DNA from: Bombardia bombarda
Taxonomy: Eukaryota; Ascomycota; Sordariomycetes; Sordariales; Lasiosphaeriaceae
Direction of reading: 5' to 3'
DNA length: 64,000 nt
Assembly (NCBI GenBank): GCA_030512295.1
Contig: JAULSR010000010.1
Location: 930,001-994,000, forward strand
Shown: piece after piece, positions 10,209 to 20,737 of the stretch
Position numbering within the stretch: position 1 is the first letter of the stretch
How the letters are laid out: the number at the start of each line of letters is the position of its first letter
The notes under the pieces: generated by a model
Seen by the model: only the letters and a program-made list of their open reading frames with translations
What the model was told of the DNA's origin: nothing
Database searches by the model: none
Translations under genes and position numbers: made by a program

Positions 10209-12835
10209 AAGGGGTCATTGCCACGGGAACAGGAAAGGGATTGTAATGAGATCGATGCTTATTTGCTATTCCGACCAGAGATGAACGAGTAGACGGATTT
10301 TATTAGAGATTTATATCGACTTTCAGAACGTAGGACTTTGCTGCATTTGTTTCTCTAGTCTCCTTTTCGATATCAACTCAAGTCCTGCGCCGACTGAAGC
10401 ACCGTGCACTCATCGCCGACAACCATCACGATGCAGCCTTTACAACTTCTCCTTTCCGCCAAGAATAAAAAATGAAAATTTTGTTATTCCAGTGACAGAC
10501 GTGGTACAAGGCTATTGGACACCATGAAGACTGAAGTTTGCTCGAGTCAGTTCCGAAATGTAGTATGTTGTGGGCATGGCCTCCACCGACATACTAGACT
10601 AGAACTAATCCGCCCCCGGTACCTTGGATTGACCTTCTATCAGATACCATTACCGTGCAGAAACTGCGGTCGAGGTATATGAGGGATAGTATCAAGCCCG
10701 TAGTGTATTAATCAAGCGAGGTGCTTTCTTTAATTTTTCCTTTCTTTGTTGCAAACCGAAAACCCTCGACCTAGCTCCCTCCTCACTGAGCTTGGACCTC
10801 AAAAATGCGCCTGGCTTTCAGCACAAGCTGGGTCACCAAGTGTGTCTTGATTAGGCAGCACGGTGTGTAAGGTGTGTGGTACGATGGGGCTGCGCGGTTA
10901 GTGCGTACTGAATCATACCCTGTGGCTGCCTGCATGTATGGCTGAACTCACACCCGTGCTCCTTATTTCCGCCTCGAACAAGACTGCCAATGTGGCTGGG
11001 GAGCCGAACTAGCCCGATATGGTTTAAATCAGCTTTGAGGCTGTGGTTCCATCGAATTGGCTCTGTATTTCACTATCGAGGCCCTAAATCTGTCCAAATT
11101 GGTCAGCTAGCTGCCTTGATTTACCGTCACCACATGTCATCGGACATCATCTATGATCGAGCTGGAGGCCAGTCTCAGTTCATTCACAGCAATCCATTAT
11201 GCATGTATAGTATGAGTTAAAAAGTCTAGCCCCTTCCCCAACTTCACCACCTAATTGTACCCAACTTCGACCTCTTGTAACTTGTAATAGTTATGGATGG
11301 AATAGTTATAGATAGAATAGTTGGAGGTAGGATGGTTACCCATGAATGGGATAGCTGTGAGTCGGATAGTTGTAGTGTCAAATCGCACATGGGGCCAGAC
11401 TTATTGACTGGCACTGTACCTGGGAAAAGTGTTAGAAGTTCAGCTCAATGTCTTGAAATAAAAATAGATTGAAAAACTTTCTGGTGTTTAGGCACAGTGA
11501 GAGTTTCGTATGTGCAACTAACAAATACCTGGTACTAGCTGATCGTGGAAAAGAGCCGGATGCCACGGGAACGAACGAGCAAACTCAGGAGAAGTACCGC
11601 AACTTCGTAGCTGTTTGGGCAGGCTGAATCGCTGAGCTGGCTTCCACACCCCTTCCAGAAAGTCGTACAAGACTGCGCATAGTACAGTGGCGATGTAGTG
11701 CAGTGGCGATGTTTCAGGTGACTTGCTGCACATTTGATTGATCAAGTAGCGGCTCTGAAGACCGCCTGCAGCCTAACTGCCTGATAATGAATCAACCCCC
11801 ACTGCTTTCACCATCCATAGCAACAAGATAAACGCGTCACGTACAACCACACCACGCGTCTCTCATATGTGAATGACCAACTAATGTGTCAGACGGCTAT
11901 ACTTTACTATTATAATTTGACCGAAACCCGCAAAATCGGCCGCAATATATTGGGTATATGCAGTTGACTGCCAAGGAATCCTCCAGCGTCGCATCGCCCG
12001 ATCAAGAATGGCAATTGTTTTTCTTTCCTCGTCAATCGGCATCAAATGCCAATTCCTTGGCTGCCTGGCAAGCGCACGGTGATCAAACTTGGCACCGAAG
12101 GTAAGGTAGCAGGGCAGCGCAGGAAGCTCGAGTCACATGTTAGTCACTCGGCATGGGGTATTGCTGGCTCTGCCAAATTGACCTTGCCTACCGATGATCT
12201 CAAATTGACGACAACGCGCCAAGACGACGGGCAAACTCCGCCCAAGACAACGCATACTTCTAAATCAGTCATCAGCACAACGTGCGTCGACATGGATATG
12301 CCAAGTATCAAACATCCACGCGGATGAAGCAAACATGCCACTTTGGTCGTGGAGGAGGCCTCTCTCCATCCAGTCCAGTGTTGTACCCTTCTTCGGGCTA
12401 GGCATGACGACGATCACCTCCACAATTGGAAGTGTTGCTGAGTTGAGAGGTTTGCCGCTTATTCTTTCTTCGCCCGAGTCTGGTGAGAATAACATGCGTC
12501 AAGACATTCTGCCTGCATCTGTGTCGAGCTGAGGTGCGCAAACATTCGCCAGCCATGTTCGCAAGATCCGGATCCGAGTCGAGTACAATGCTGCAAGCTG
12601 TCGGATACGCCTCGGTAAAGTAAAGAATCCCCCCATCAGTCCTCTTCCGAAAGTCACTCGCTCCATCTGCAAACCTCACCCAACTGCTGTGACGACCCAC
12701 AACCTGGAATCAGAAACAAAACTTGAATAAAACAGCTCAAATAAACTGAACATGCTGAGTATCCCACACCATAATCCAAAATCATCATCATCTCATAAGC
12801 CAGCCACGAGAAACTCAGGTTCCCCAGCCAGCTGC
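10209..12835. other. Long intergenic stretch with one dispersed repeat copy
   Basis: About 2.6 kb without a supportable gene. The left end is the promoter of the membrane-protein gene. A dispersed repeat copy lies at 11230-11415. Short open frames around 12046-12700 have neither start context, domain nor consistent splice signals; one minus-strand frame near 12400-12700 looks mildly protein-like but I cannot support it. No RNA gene seen. Confidence 0.45.
11230..11415 (+). repeat. Dispersed repeat with ATAGTTGTA-like units, copy 1
   Basis: The stretch opens with a leader containing CACCACCTAATTGTACCC, then has a chain of degenerate units of the form GGAATAGTTATAGAT / GGATAGTTGTAG, and ends with ATGGGGCCAGACTTATTGAC. 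The same order of leader, unit chain and end piece recurs at 45905-46085, in the same orientation. It has no coding capacity. Confidence 0.75.
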
Positions 12836-14615
12836 CTACCGCCTGCCGCCCCCATGGACGCCAAGCCCAGCATGGCCAAGCCCATCACCATGACTCCCAT
12901 GGCTGCTGTGCCCTTCCATCCGACCGCCACCGCCATTACCCGACTCCTCGTCTGAATCGGTGAATAACGCTGTGACGCTCGCTGAGCTGTCTCCATGGCG
13001 CGCCGATTCCCTGCCATTCGTAAACTCGATGCCGATCGACGTGGTCTTGACGATGCTCTGCAGGCCGCCGCCCTTGCTGACGCTGCGCGACATGTGCTTG
13101 CTGCCGCCCGCCCCTGTGCCGGTCGCGGCAGTTCCCGTGACGCGATCCATCTCGAAGCGGCCCGAGGTGCCCATGATGCGCGGTAGCAGACGGCGTAGCA
13201 TGAGGCGGAAGCTGGGCAGGCACGGGCAGATGACGCCGATGGCGAGTTCGATGTCTGACCAGAGGCAGAGCTGGACAATGTCCTCTGTTTTGCTTGTTAG
13301 CCTATCGGTCTCCAATGGTTGGAGTAGAACAGGGAGAGACACGTACTGCTGGGATTGACTGCCCGTGTGAACTGGTTAATGGTCTTGAGACGAATCAGGG
13401 AGATGACAATGACGCTATTCAATAACTGTCAGCGCAAATTTTGCACATATCCAAGGACGAAAGCAACTCACCAAGCTCCCATGCTGAACATGATGCTCCC
13501 CATAACCTTCTTCTTCCAGTGCAGATTGAGTGCCATCAGCTGCGGGAACGGCAGCGCGAGCAACCAGACGTCGAACAGGATGCCCGTAATCGCCGCCACC
13601 CAGGCCAGCAAGTTGACATTGCCGCAATGGCCCACATGCTCCCCATCCCATTGGTCCCAGAAGAAATGTATAGGCGTGCACTGAAAGAGGACTGCGAAGA
13701 AGAAGCCCAGATTATATGCCACGTTAAATATCATGGTGTAGTAGAGGATGCTGCGCAGGTTCTTGTTTTGGTCCGACGGAAAGACGCGAATGTAGAAGAG
13801 GATGATGGAGGCGCGGATGAAGAAGCGTGTAGCGGTGTACAGCAGCATGTTTGCAAAGAAGAGTTGAAGAATCGTGGTGACGTTGTCGAATGGGAGGAGC
13901 CAAATGTTCATGCCGTAGCCATAGACGACCGACTTGATGTTGATGGCGCCAAATGCCACAAGGCCGAATAGGGCGATGAAGTTGCATCCGTCATCCCACC
14001 AGAAGTAGGCCTTGGTCAGGAGACGGGCGACCATGCGCAGAGCGACTGCAACGAGTGCTAAAGAGAGGAAGACGGCGAAGACGGGTATGACTTCGCCTTC
14101 GGTCGTTTCTTGGGCGCCACAGAGCTTGTGAGTGTTGTTCTTGGCGACTGTTGTGAAAGGTGGTATTAGTATATACACATGGTGTTTCACACCCCTATTC
14201 GCCTTATCCCGTCTACGCCGCATGCATGTCGTCACTCACCCAAAGATTCCTTGACGCTGCACGCCCCCATGATGCATACAGTTGCCGCATCGTTCAATGG
14301 CCCGTTGGCGCAAATGCAGTCGACGTCGGCTGCTTCGCAGGTCGAGTTTGATATCGCGGATGCCAGGCAAGTTAACTAGTAAGGAGGCGTTGACGTCAGT
14401 ACTCATCCCCAGCACCTCCACCCATTTCCGTTTCCATTTCCAGCTCCTTCCATGACTCATGATAAACGTACAGCGCAAGAGGGCAACGCTTGGGCCGCCT
14501 CGCCGAGAGATATTGAGCCGTCCACGGCGGTGACATTGGCAACATTGCTGAAGAGCAGCAGAAGACCCAGTCCCCAACCGGCAAGGGACGGTCTGTGTGG
14601 TGTAGTGAATCTCAT
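12836..14615 (-). CDS. CFEM-domain PTH11-type G-protein-coupled receptor, 490 aa
   Basis: Five exons fit in frame: 14615-14472, 14375-14240, 14147-13472, 13414-13347, 13284-12836. A signal peptide (MRFTTPHRPSLAGWGLGLLL) is followed by an eight-cysteine CFEM domain across exons 1-2 (LPSCALTCLASAIS, then CEAADVDCICANGPL and CIMGAC). Exon 3 carries the rhodopsin-like seven-helix core, with the family motifs WWDD, FFIRASIILFYIRVF and TPIHFFWDQWDG. The tail, about 150 residues, is Gly/Ser/His-rich and probably cytoplasmic. PTH11-like receptors act at the plasma membrane in surface or host sensing upstream of cAMP signalling; ligand unknown. Cysteine spacing and splice phases agree throughout. The gene stands alone, with long non-coding DNA on both sides. 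Confidence 0.92.
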
Positions 14616-17600
14616 ATTGATGCGGGTTTGCGTGTGAGGGCTACTACTACTAGCAGTTGGGTTTGGTCAACCCCCCTCACATGGGGATTGTCGACAACGG
14701 GCTCAGAAACGACAGTGATGGCGATGTGTGACGACGACGACGACGACAAACAGTATGGCGACGGAGAGGCGAGTCTGGAAACAGTAAACAAATGAAAAGC
14801 AAAAGCACAACCAATCCACACCCGACCTAAGAACGGGGGAGATCCATCCGACATAAGTGGAAAAAGAGTCAGGTCCAATCCATCAAAATCGGGACTCCCG
14901 ACTGGGAACACGCCCCCTTCTCTCTCCCATGGGAATGGCCCCCTGCTGTCAGAGGTAACATGGCGAGCATGGATGTTTGGGAGGCGGTTGATTGCGTGCG
15001 TAGCATCGCTCTCTTGCTTTCTGTTGCTCTCTCTCTCTTCCCAGTTCCCTGGGGTCATTGATCATCGGTGCCGGCGAGGGGAACGCCAGCGTCTGGATCC
15101 CATGTCTTTGGTAACAACGCAGGGACAAGACGGGTGGAACCTGTCAGTGGAGCGGCCCCTTCTCCTTGGCTTCGTTTATGCACATCACCGATAGAGCGGG
15201 GGGCAGCCGACAGCGAATCGATCTTCAGAGTTGATGGAGACCTTTCTCGTGAGAGAGGGGGGCAAACAATGCCCGGCGCCGTTCGTATCTGGAAGTTGAG
15301 TGCGACCAACACCATCGTAAGCCCATCGCCCTAGAAGGACAAACGATAGGAAAAAAAGATTGCAGTAATATCTTTACTATATTATGCCGAGTGGCCCATG
15401 CGTCGATCATGCAATACTACAGTAGAGTCGGTAGTGCAAAATGGACATCTGCTCGAGTGCGGTTAGGTGCCATCGGCTGCAGGCAAAGGAAGAAAAAAAA
15501 AAGGGCAAGAGTTGGCGATGAATTGATTGATCGGTCGGTCCGTCTGGAGTCGCAGATGGCCGATTAGGGACGATCGGAACGCCCGCTTTGATTGGAGCAG
15601 ACCAGAAGCAAGGTACCGGACCTGGCCGACCGTTAGCAACGCTAGCCGAAATACACCAAGCAACTCTTAGCTGCGCTAACAGCTGAGGTCCTTGAGTTAC
15701 TCGCCAGCTAGCTTCGTTTTGAAAAGCTCCAGCGAGGTGGGCCCCCCCACACGCCTCCTGCAGCACGCATGAAGAGTTCTGTTCATCTGGTTTCCTGTTC
15801 GGTATTTAGCTTCCAGGTTTTCTCGTCCGTCCCCTGTTGCGCCTGCCCTGTCTCTGGTCTCGGTCAATCACGCACACAACCCTATAAAGGCAGGTACGAC
15901 CGTCCCTGGCCGGCGGCGCCATCCGGGTCGTTGGCTTTCTAGAAGCAATGCTGCATCCAGTCCTGCTTCCATGGATTGACTGCATACGTATCCGTCAGCG
16001 CTCAGCAGTACGCTAACAACGCTCGGGGTGCTAATGAGTGGCCGAATCCTCTTCAAAACAACACCAAGCTGAAGCGTATGGATTTGTGAAATATGAAATA
16101 TAGCGTCGCTGTACAGAAAACACGGAGCGCGTTCTCGCCTATTTACCAAGTTATCATTGCCAGGACAGGCCGACGAGCCAAAAACAAAAAGGCGGTTGTG
16201 CCAAGCACGCATTTCGTCAGGTCAAGCAAGCCAGGCTGCAGTTCCTGACTTTCTCCCCTTTTGCCCGATAAGTCCCAGCGGGGATCCCCCCATCCAGCAA
16301 TATCTCCTGGTGGCGACCGACCGAGGTTGCTCTCCCGGCCCCGCAGCAATTCTTTGACCAAACCTGCTGCGACTGTTGTGACTGGTGGCCTGATTGACGG
16401 ACGATTTTTTTAGGATAATAATCATGATACTCTTTTCCCTGCTGCTTATATGCAGTTGAGGCTCATTCCCAGCTTGTCTGTACGTTTCATCGATCAAGGA
16501 AAACTGGCTTTCGGGAAGAGCGGAAGCTAGGATTGAAGATGGCTTAGTTAGCCCACCGTTCCACAGTCCGCCGTCAGAACAGGCAAATCGGGTAGCAGCA
16601 ACCCAGAAATGTTCGGATGGCGGGTGGGCGCATGTCTAAAAAGCGCTGGGAATCCCGACTTGCAGAACCTGACAAGTGACGCGGCCCCAAAAGCCAAAAC
16701 TTGTGTCAGGACGGGACTCGATATCCCACATGGAACTACATCCATGGAAACACATCCATGGAAACACATCCGTGGTATTACCACGGGCGACCAGGGCGGA
16801 GAATGGGGAGTCGCTGGTTTACGACCACTGCTTTGGTTGCCACTAACGGTAACTGCAACTCTCTTGTGCGAATTTTGCTAGTGCTGTGGCACTCTTTTTC
16901 TTGTCTTGCCTGGTTGTCTTGCCTGGTTGCACCCACGCCCTCCTTCCAATCTGCTCCACGCCATGTGCCTAGAGCGGAGCTCGAATGGAGCTCGAGTCAA
17001 GTCTTTGGACACCTTGCCAGGTAACCGACCTGACCCAGTGAGCCAGCTCCCAAAGTCACGGGACTCTACCCGATCACCACGATCGACAAGGCACACGAGA
17101 TCGTATCGAAGATCGTGCTTTTAAGCATTTATATCAGTGAAGATCAGTCATTACAGCGAGGTCGCCGGGTCCATCAGGGTGCATTGTGAAAATGCGAACA
17201 TGGAGCCCGGCTGTACATCATCATTCACAATTTGTCGGCATTGCTACCGACTCGGATCAGTCTTTGCCGTGCTGCTTTCTGTCTAGCTGTGACAAGCATA
17301 GGGCAGGGTTAAGGTTACTGTCAATTGTCAATTAAGGGGGTGCGGTGGAGGCTTTTTGGATGTGATCATGACTCGTCTAGACTCACGCTTCGTCTGCGCT
17401 GGCGTAACCAGTGGCCAAGCTGTTTCTGTCAAAAGAGGGTGGAATTTAAATGAACAGTTTCTGGTAAAGTTCGTCCCAATAGTTCTCAAAGAGTGCTACT
17501 ACCCAATGCGCATCTTTGTGTGACGTGACATATAGCATGTGCTTCCGTCAGCTTCTCTATAACTGCAGACAATCAGCCGCACACTTCCTTCGTACTGCAT

Positions 17601-17768
17601 ACTCTGCTGACGCTGCCTCGCAAGAAGTCGTCATTTGAGTGTGGAAAAAATGAAACATTGCAATTTCACTCCCACCCCTTCAGTCGGAAAACAAGGAATC
17701 GCATGCAGTGATGTAGTATTTCTTGCTGGCGACTTTGTATCATCGAATGAACACCAAATCAAGCAGCT
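14616..17768. other. Long intergenic stretch (about 3.1 kb), no gene recognised
   Basis: Contains the promoter of the receptor gene on the left and the 3' flank of the DUF1857 gene on the right. I find only short, unrelated open frames. Small direct repeats occur at 16736-16775 (CATCCATGGAAACA, nearly three copies) and at 16903-16928 (GTCTTGCCTG pairs). No tRNA or transposon remnant seen. Confidence 0.45.
16736..16775. repeat. Short tandem repeat CATCCATGGAAACA
   Basis: Two full copies and one diverged partial copy of a 14-base unit, each containing the palindrome CCATGG, lie head to tail in non-coding DNA. Confidence 0.75.
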
Positions 17769-18345
17769 TCAAATCTTGCCTTCTTTGACCAAACGGCGGA
17801 TAGTCTCGATGCTCGACTCAACCGCCATCTTCGCTGTCTGTTTTCAGCCCATAAGTCAGCATCATCCCTCCAAAAAGCACAAATGCATCTGCGTGTAAAC
17901 TCACCTCCCTATGCCCCTCCAACAACTCCCTCGCCTTATCACTCCCCTCCTCGACCCCCGGATGCCGCCACTCAAAGATGTAGGTCATGACCAGATCCGC
18001 CTCCTCGCCGCTCGCGCCCTGCGACACACAGTTCGTGATCTTGGATCCATTTTCCTGCAGAAAATCGACGCGACACGGCGGGTACTCGTTGCACTGCTCG
18101 CGCACCGGTGCGCCGTCGGCCTTGGGGCCCTTTCCCGGCTTGAACTTGACGACACGGTTGACCGTGACCTCGCCCGACGCCGACGTCTCGTCCGACTCGA
18201 CCTCGCAGCTGACGATGAGCGGCACGAACTCAGATGCGTTGCGAACCTTGCGCTGCAGGCCGGCCCAGACTTGTGGGACGGTCAGAACGGGAGATTGCCC
18301 TGGGCGGTTGATGGGCGCGCTGTAGCTGAGATTGAAGGTGACCAT
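17769..18345 (-). CDS. DUF1857 family protein (SRPBCC-like fold), 169 aa
   Basis: Two exons, 18345-17905 and 17837-17769, join in phase 0 across a GTGAGT...CAG intron. The protein opens MVTFNLSYSAPINRPG, continues VWAGLQRKVRNASEFVPLI, and has CNEYPPCRVDFLQENGS and MTYIFEWRHPGVEEG. These are hallmarks of the fungal DUF1857 family, placed by others in the START/SRPBCC superfamily of hydrophobic-ligand binders. Exon 2 supplies the expected C-terminal helix TAKMAVESSIETIRRL. No signal peptide or membrane segment is present, so it is likely cytosolic. The biochemical role is not known. Length agrees with the family. Confidence 0.9.
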
Positions 18346-18737
18346 TTTGAGGGATTTTGGTGATGGTTTTGGTCTGTCGAGTCGTCCAAATTCTCTAGAT
18401 TATTTAGGGGCGCTCCAGTCGTCGGACCCGAATGTTCAAAACCGGGACTCCGTACTTCCCAACACTAAGACGCATGTCTTGAGCCGCGTGGACGAGTCCG
18501 AGTCCTTAAGCTCGGAAGTTCCCCATCGGAGTGGGTATTGGTATCCAAAGTCAGCTTTTGGCTCTATGTGGACCGTGGCAGACTTCGTCAAAAACCCATT
18601 CATCAGGCGAGATATCCCATCACATGACCTCGTTGATGCCTAACGCGGCGAAGCAACTTGAGCTAGCAAGCCAGAGTTTCACCATTCTGCAACCCCGCTT
18701 TTCAACCTCGCAAATAACCACGACAACAAAAAGAACA
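18346..18737. other. Divergent promoter region of DUF1857 gene and orphan gene 1
   Basis: Shared upstream region between the DUF1857 gene (minus) and the orphan gene at 18738 (plus). Its right part, about 18620-18705, is conserved in the promoter of the second orphan gene (see 18620-18705). Confidence 0.6.
18620..18705 (+). promoter_or_regulatory. Promoter block conserved between the two orphan paralogs, copy 1
   Basis: CACATGACCTCGTTGATGCC, then TAACGCGGCGAAGCAAC, and further on CCCCGCTTTTCAACC are matched almost base for base, in the same order, upstream of the paralog on the other strand (about 20300-20402). The block lies roughly 30-120 bases before the start codon at 18738. It includes an E-box-like CACATG. 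That it is regulatory is inference from conservation. Confidence 0.55.
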
Positions 18738-19301
18738 ATGTCATTTCAGTCCAAAGACCCCAGCAAGCAAAGCAAGCTGTTGGCGGACTTTGGTTCAAGC
18801 CTTAAGCCTCGGAAATCAAACAGGGTCGAGATATCGCGCGTTTTGCACCGACCCCAGACCACCCACTCAACCATCTCAAAAGACAAGACCAAAGGAGAAG
18901 CCGCATATCGGGCCAACCTCTTCGCTTACTTCGGAAAAAAGCTGCAGAAAGCCGTGAATCCGACTCAAGAGTCCAAAGATAATGGCGAATTTCATGCGCG
19001 CAGGAAAGATGTCCAGTCACAAGTCCATCGTCTTATGAAGGAGGCGGGCTCCGACGGCAGCAACGATGAACTAGCATATAGCCGCGATTTTGAGACCTGT
19101 CGAATGATGGTTGAGAACAAAGCCAAGGAGCTTTGTAGCTGTGAAAAGGAGTCCAAAGAAATACAGAGTCTCTACAACTCTACAACAGGCCGCAAAGCCG
19201 GGTTCAAGGACTGGGATCAGTTGGGTGATATCTTGGATCATCTGTGGGATCACAAGATCTACAGTGAACGGAGGCGTAGCAGTTTGTCCACTGTCAAATA
19301 G
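18738..19301 (+). CDS. Orphan protein 1 of an inverted paralog pair, 187 aa
   Basis: Single-exon gene starting MSFQSKDPSKQSKLLADFGS. I do not recognise the family. The protein is polar, rich in Lys, Ser and Glu, predicted mainly helical, without signal peptide or membrane segment. It shares with the product of 19616-20266 the segments SKLLADFGS, QTTHSTISKDKTKGEAAYR, AYFGKKLQ, the stretch around DFET(C/Y)RM(M/I)VE(N/S)KA, and FKDWDQ/FEDWDQ. The reading frame is open further upstream, but no ATG with better context is conserved with the paralog, and the paralog's start aligns here. The two genes converge tail to tail. Conserved residues and a conserved promoter argue that it is a real gene, probably lineage-restricted. 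Confidence 0.75.
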   Translation: MSFQSKDPSKQSKLLADFGSSLKPRKSNRVEISRVLHRPQTTHSTISKDKTKGEAAYRANLFAYFGKKLQKAVNPTQESKDNGEFHARRKDVQSQVHRLMKEAGSDGSNDELAYSRDFETCRMMVENKAKELCSCEKESKEIQSLYNSTTGRKAGFKDWDQLGDILDHLWDHKIYSERRRSSLSTVK

Positions 19302-19615
19302 AAGGGCTGAAATACCAGGACAAATGTTACATTGATGTCAGCCCAGTTTACCTAAGTATCCAAGGCCAGAGAAAACCTCATTACTAGTCTAGTGTTTTTC
19401 CCTGTTCGACGCTGTTTAGTGCTCACCAGGAGACACGAAGTATGAGGCTGTGGAGGCAAAAACCACATGTAACAATGACATGGTCTCTGCAGTTCTGACT
19501 ATACACCTAACTATCCTAATCATAACTATCCCGCCTCCAACTGTCCTAGATCACGCCCAGCAACCAGAAGCCGTGGAACGAACAGGTCATATTCGGAGCG
19601 CTCGTGAGGGCGGCC
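19302..19615. other. Spacer between converging orphan paralogs, with dispersed repeat copy
   Basis: The 314-base spacer between the tail-to-tail orphan genes contains a reverse-oriented copy of the ATAGTTGTA-type repeat at about 19495-19560. Nothing else is recognised. Confidence 0.55.
19495..19560 (-). repeat. Dispersed repeat with ATAGTTGTA-like units, copy 2 (partial)
   Basis: Read on the minus strand this has GGACAGTTGGAGGCGGGATAG followed by further GGATAGTTA units, the same chain as at 11230-11415. It sits exactly between the two inverted paralogs. Confidence 0.55.
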
Positions 19616-20266
19616 CTAGGTCACCCTGGTTATGTAGGTACTAAGCCCGTCAAGACAGTAGCGCTTACAGACGATCAACAAAGCTGACCTCATTTTGTAA
19701 CTGTCTGTACTCTTCCGTATATATTCATTGTAGGCCTTGTGGTTGAACACATGTTCGAGGATCTCAACCATTTGATCCCAATCCTCGAACCTGATCCTGC
19801 GTCCAGCTGTAGAGATATGTAGATTCCTTATTTCCTTAGACTTGTCTTCGCACCATTTTCCACAGACATCTTGGGCTTTGCTCTCAACTATCATTCGATA
19901 GGTCTCAAAATCATAGCTATTTCTGGCCTCGTCATTGCGTGTGTCCTCCTCCTCTGTAAGAGCATGGAGTCTATCCAGCAATCCCTGGGCTGTTTTTATG
20001 CGGTATCGGATTTCGCCATTGTTGGAGTCTTGGTTCGTGATTGGAGTCCGTTGAAGCTTCTTTCCAAAGTAGGCCAAGAGGTTGGCCCGATATGCAGCTT
20101 CTCCCTTAGTCTTGTCTTTTGAGATGGTTGAGTGGGTGGTCTGGGGACCATGAAGGTGCAAAAAGTGCGATATATCGGCCTTCTTTATTTTCTGAGCCTG
20201 GATATTTGACCCAAAGTCCGCCAGTAATTTGCTTTTCTTGTTGGAATCTTTGGTCTGGGATAACAT
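19616..20266 (-). CDS. Orphan protein 2 of an inverted paralog pair, 216 aa
   Basis: Starts MLSQTKDSNKKSKLLADFGS at 20266 on the minus strand and is open to 19616. It is homologous along its whole length to the protein at 18738-19301, with the most similar stretch THSTISKDKTKGEAAYR followed by AYFGKKLQ. No known domain, signal peptide or membrane segment. The last 30 or so residues have no counterpart in the paralog; an unrecognised intron or an altered 3' end is possible there. The upstream region shares a conserved block with the paralog's promoter. Function unknown. Confidence 0.72.
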   Translation of the reverse strand: MLSQTKDSNKKSKLLADFGSNIQAQKIKKADISHFLHLHGPQTTHSTISKDKTKGEAAYRANLLAYFGKKLQRTPITNQDSNNGEIRYRIKTAQGLLDRLHALTEEEDTRNDEARNSYDFETYRMIVESKAQDVCGKWCEDKSKEIRNLHISTAGRRIRFEDWDQMVEILEHVFNHKAYNEYIRKSTDSYKMRSALLIVCKRYCLDGLSTYITRVT

Positions 20267-20737
20267 TATGATGTCGGCTGGCAGTTCAAAGTTGTGTGTC
20301 TGGTTAAAAAGCGGGGTTGGAGTTGGCGAGGTTTTGCATCAAATTTTGGCTCTTTGGCTGTTGCTCCGCCACGTTAGGCATCAGCGAGGTCATGTGATGA
20401 AACATCTAGACCGGATCTTAAGAGAATCTAGTTCTCGGTTCACATCCATAGAGCTATTGGTGAAGTAAGATTGAGTCTTCCGATTGGCTGCCTCTTTGCA
20501 GCTGATAGTTCCCTTACCTAGATATAGTTCCTTGTGAGCATCCGTGGCAGCATCACAGGAAAACGCCACCAGAAATACTCGACTCAAATACTTGACTCAA
20601 ATACTTTGGGGAAGTGAAACTCAAAACTGGACCATCTCCTTCAAAAGTGCGCTTTTAAGAAACGTTTCTCGCCCTTCTCATGTTCAACATTTGCACCTCT
20701 TGCAACCCGAATATCTCTCAAAACGAACCCAGCTACA
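20267..20737. other. Divergent promoter region, orphan gene 2 / F-box gene
   Basis: Holds the conserved paralog promoter block (20300-20402) on the left. The right part should contain the promoter of the F-box gene. No other feature found. Confidence 0.5.
20300..20402 (-). promoter_or_regulatory. Promoter block conserved between the two orphan paralogs, copy 2
   Basis: Read on the minus strand: TCACATGACCTCGCTGATGC, then CTAACGTGGCGGAGCAAC, and further on CAACCCCGCTTTTTAACC. It matches copy 1 at 18620-18705 with few substitutions and lies at a similar distance from the start codon. Confidence 0.55.

Noticed and set aside
10990..11220. Open frame of 76 codons before repeat copy 1
   Set aside because: Short, no similarity recognised, and next to a non-coding repeat.
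12398..12700. Minus-strand frame with protein-like composition downstream of the receptor gene
   Set aside because: No ATG, no flanking exon with matching phase; could be a fragment but cannot be supported.
18531..18737. Upstream extension of orphan gene 1
   Set aside because: Begins at a non-ATG codon, overlaps the conserved promoter block, and the paralog starts at the position equivalent to 18738.
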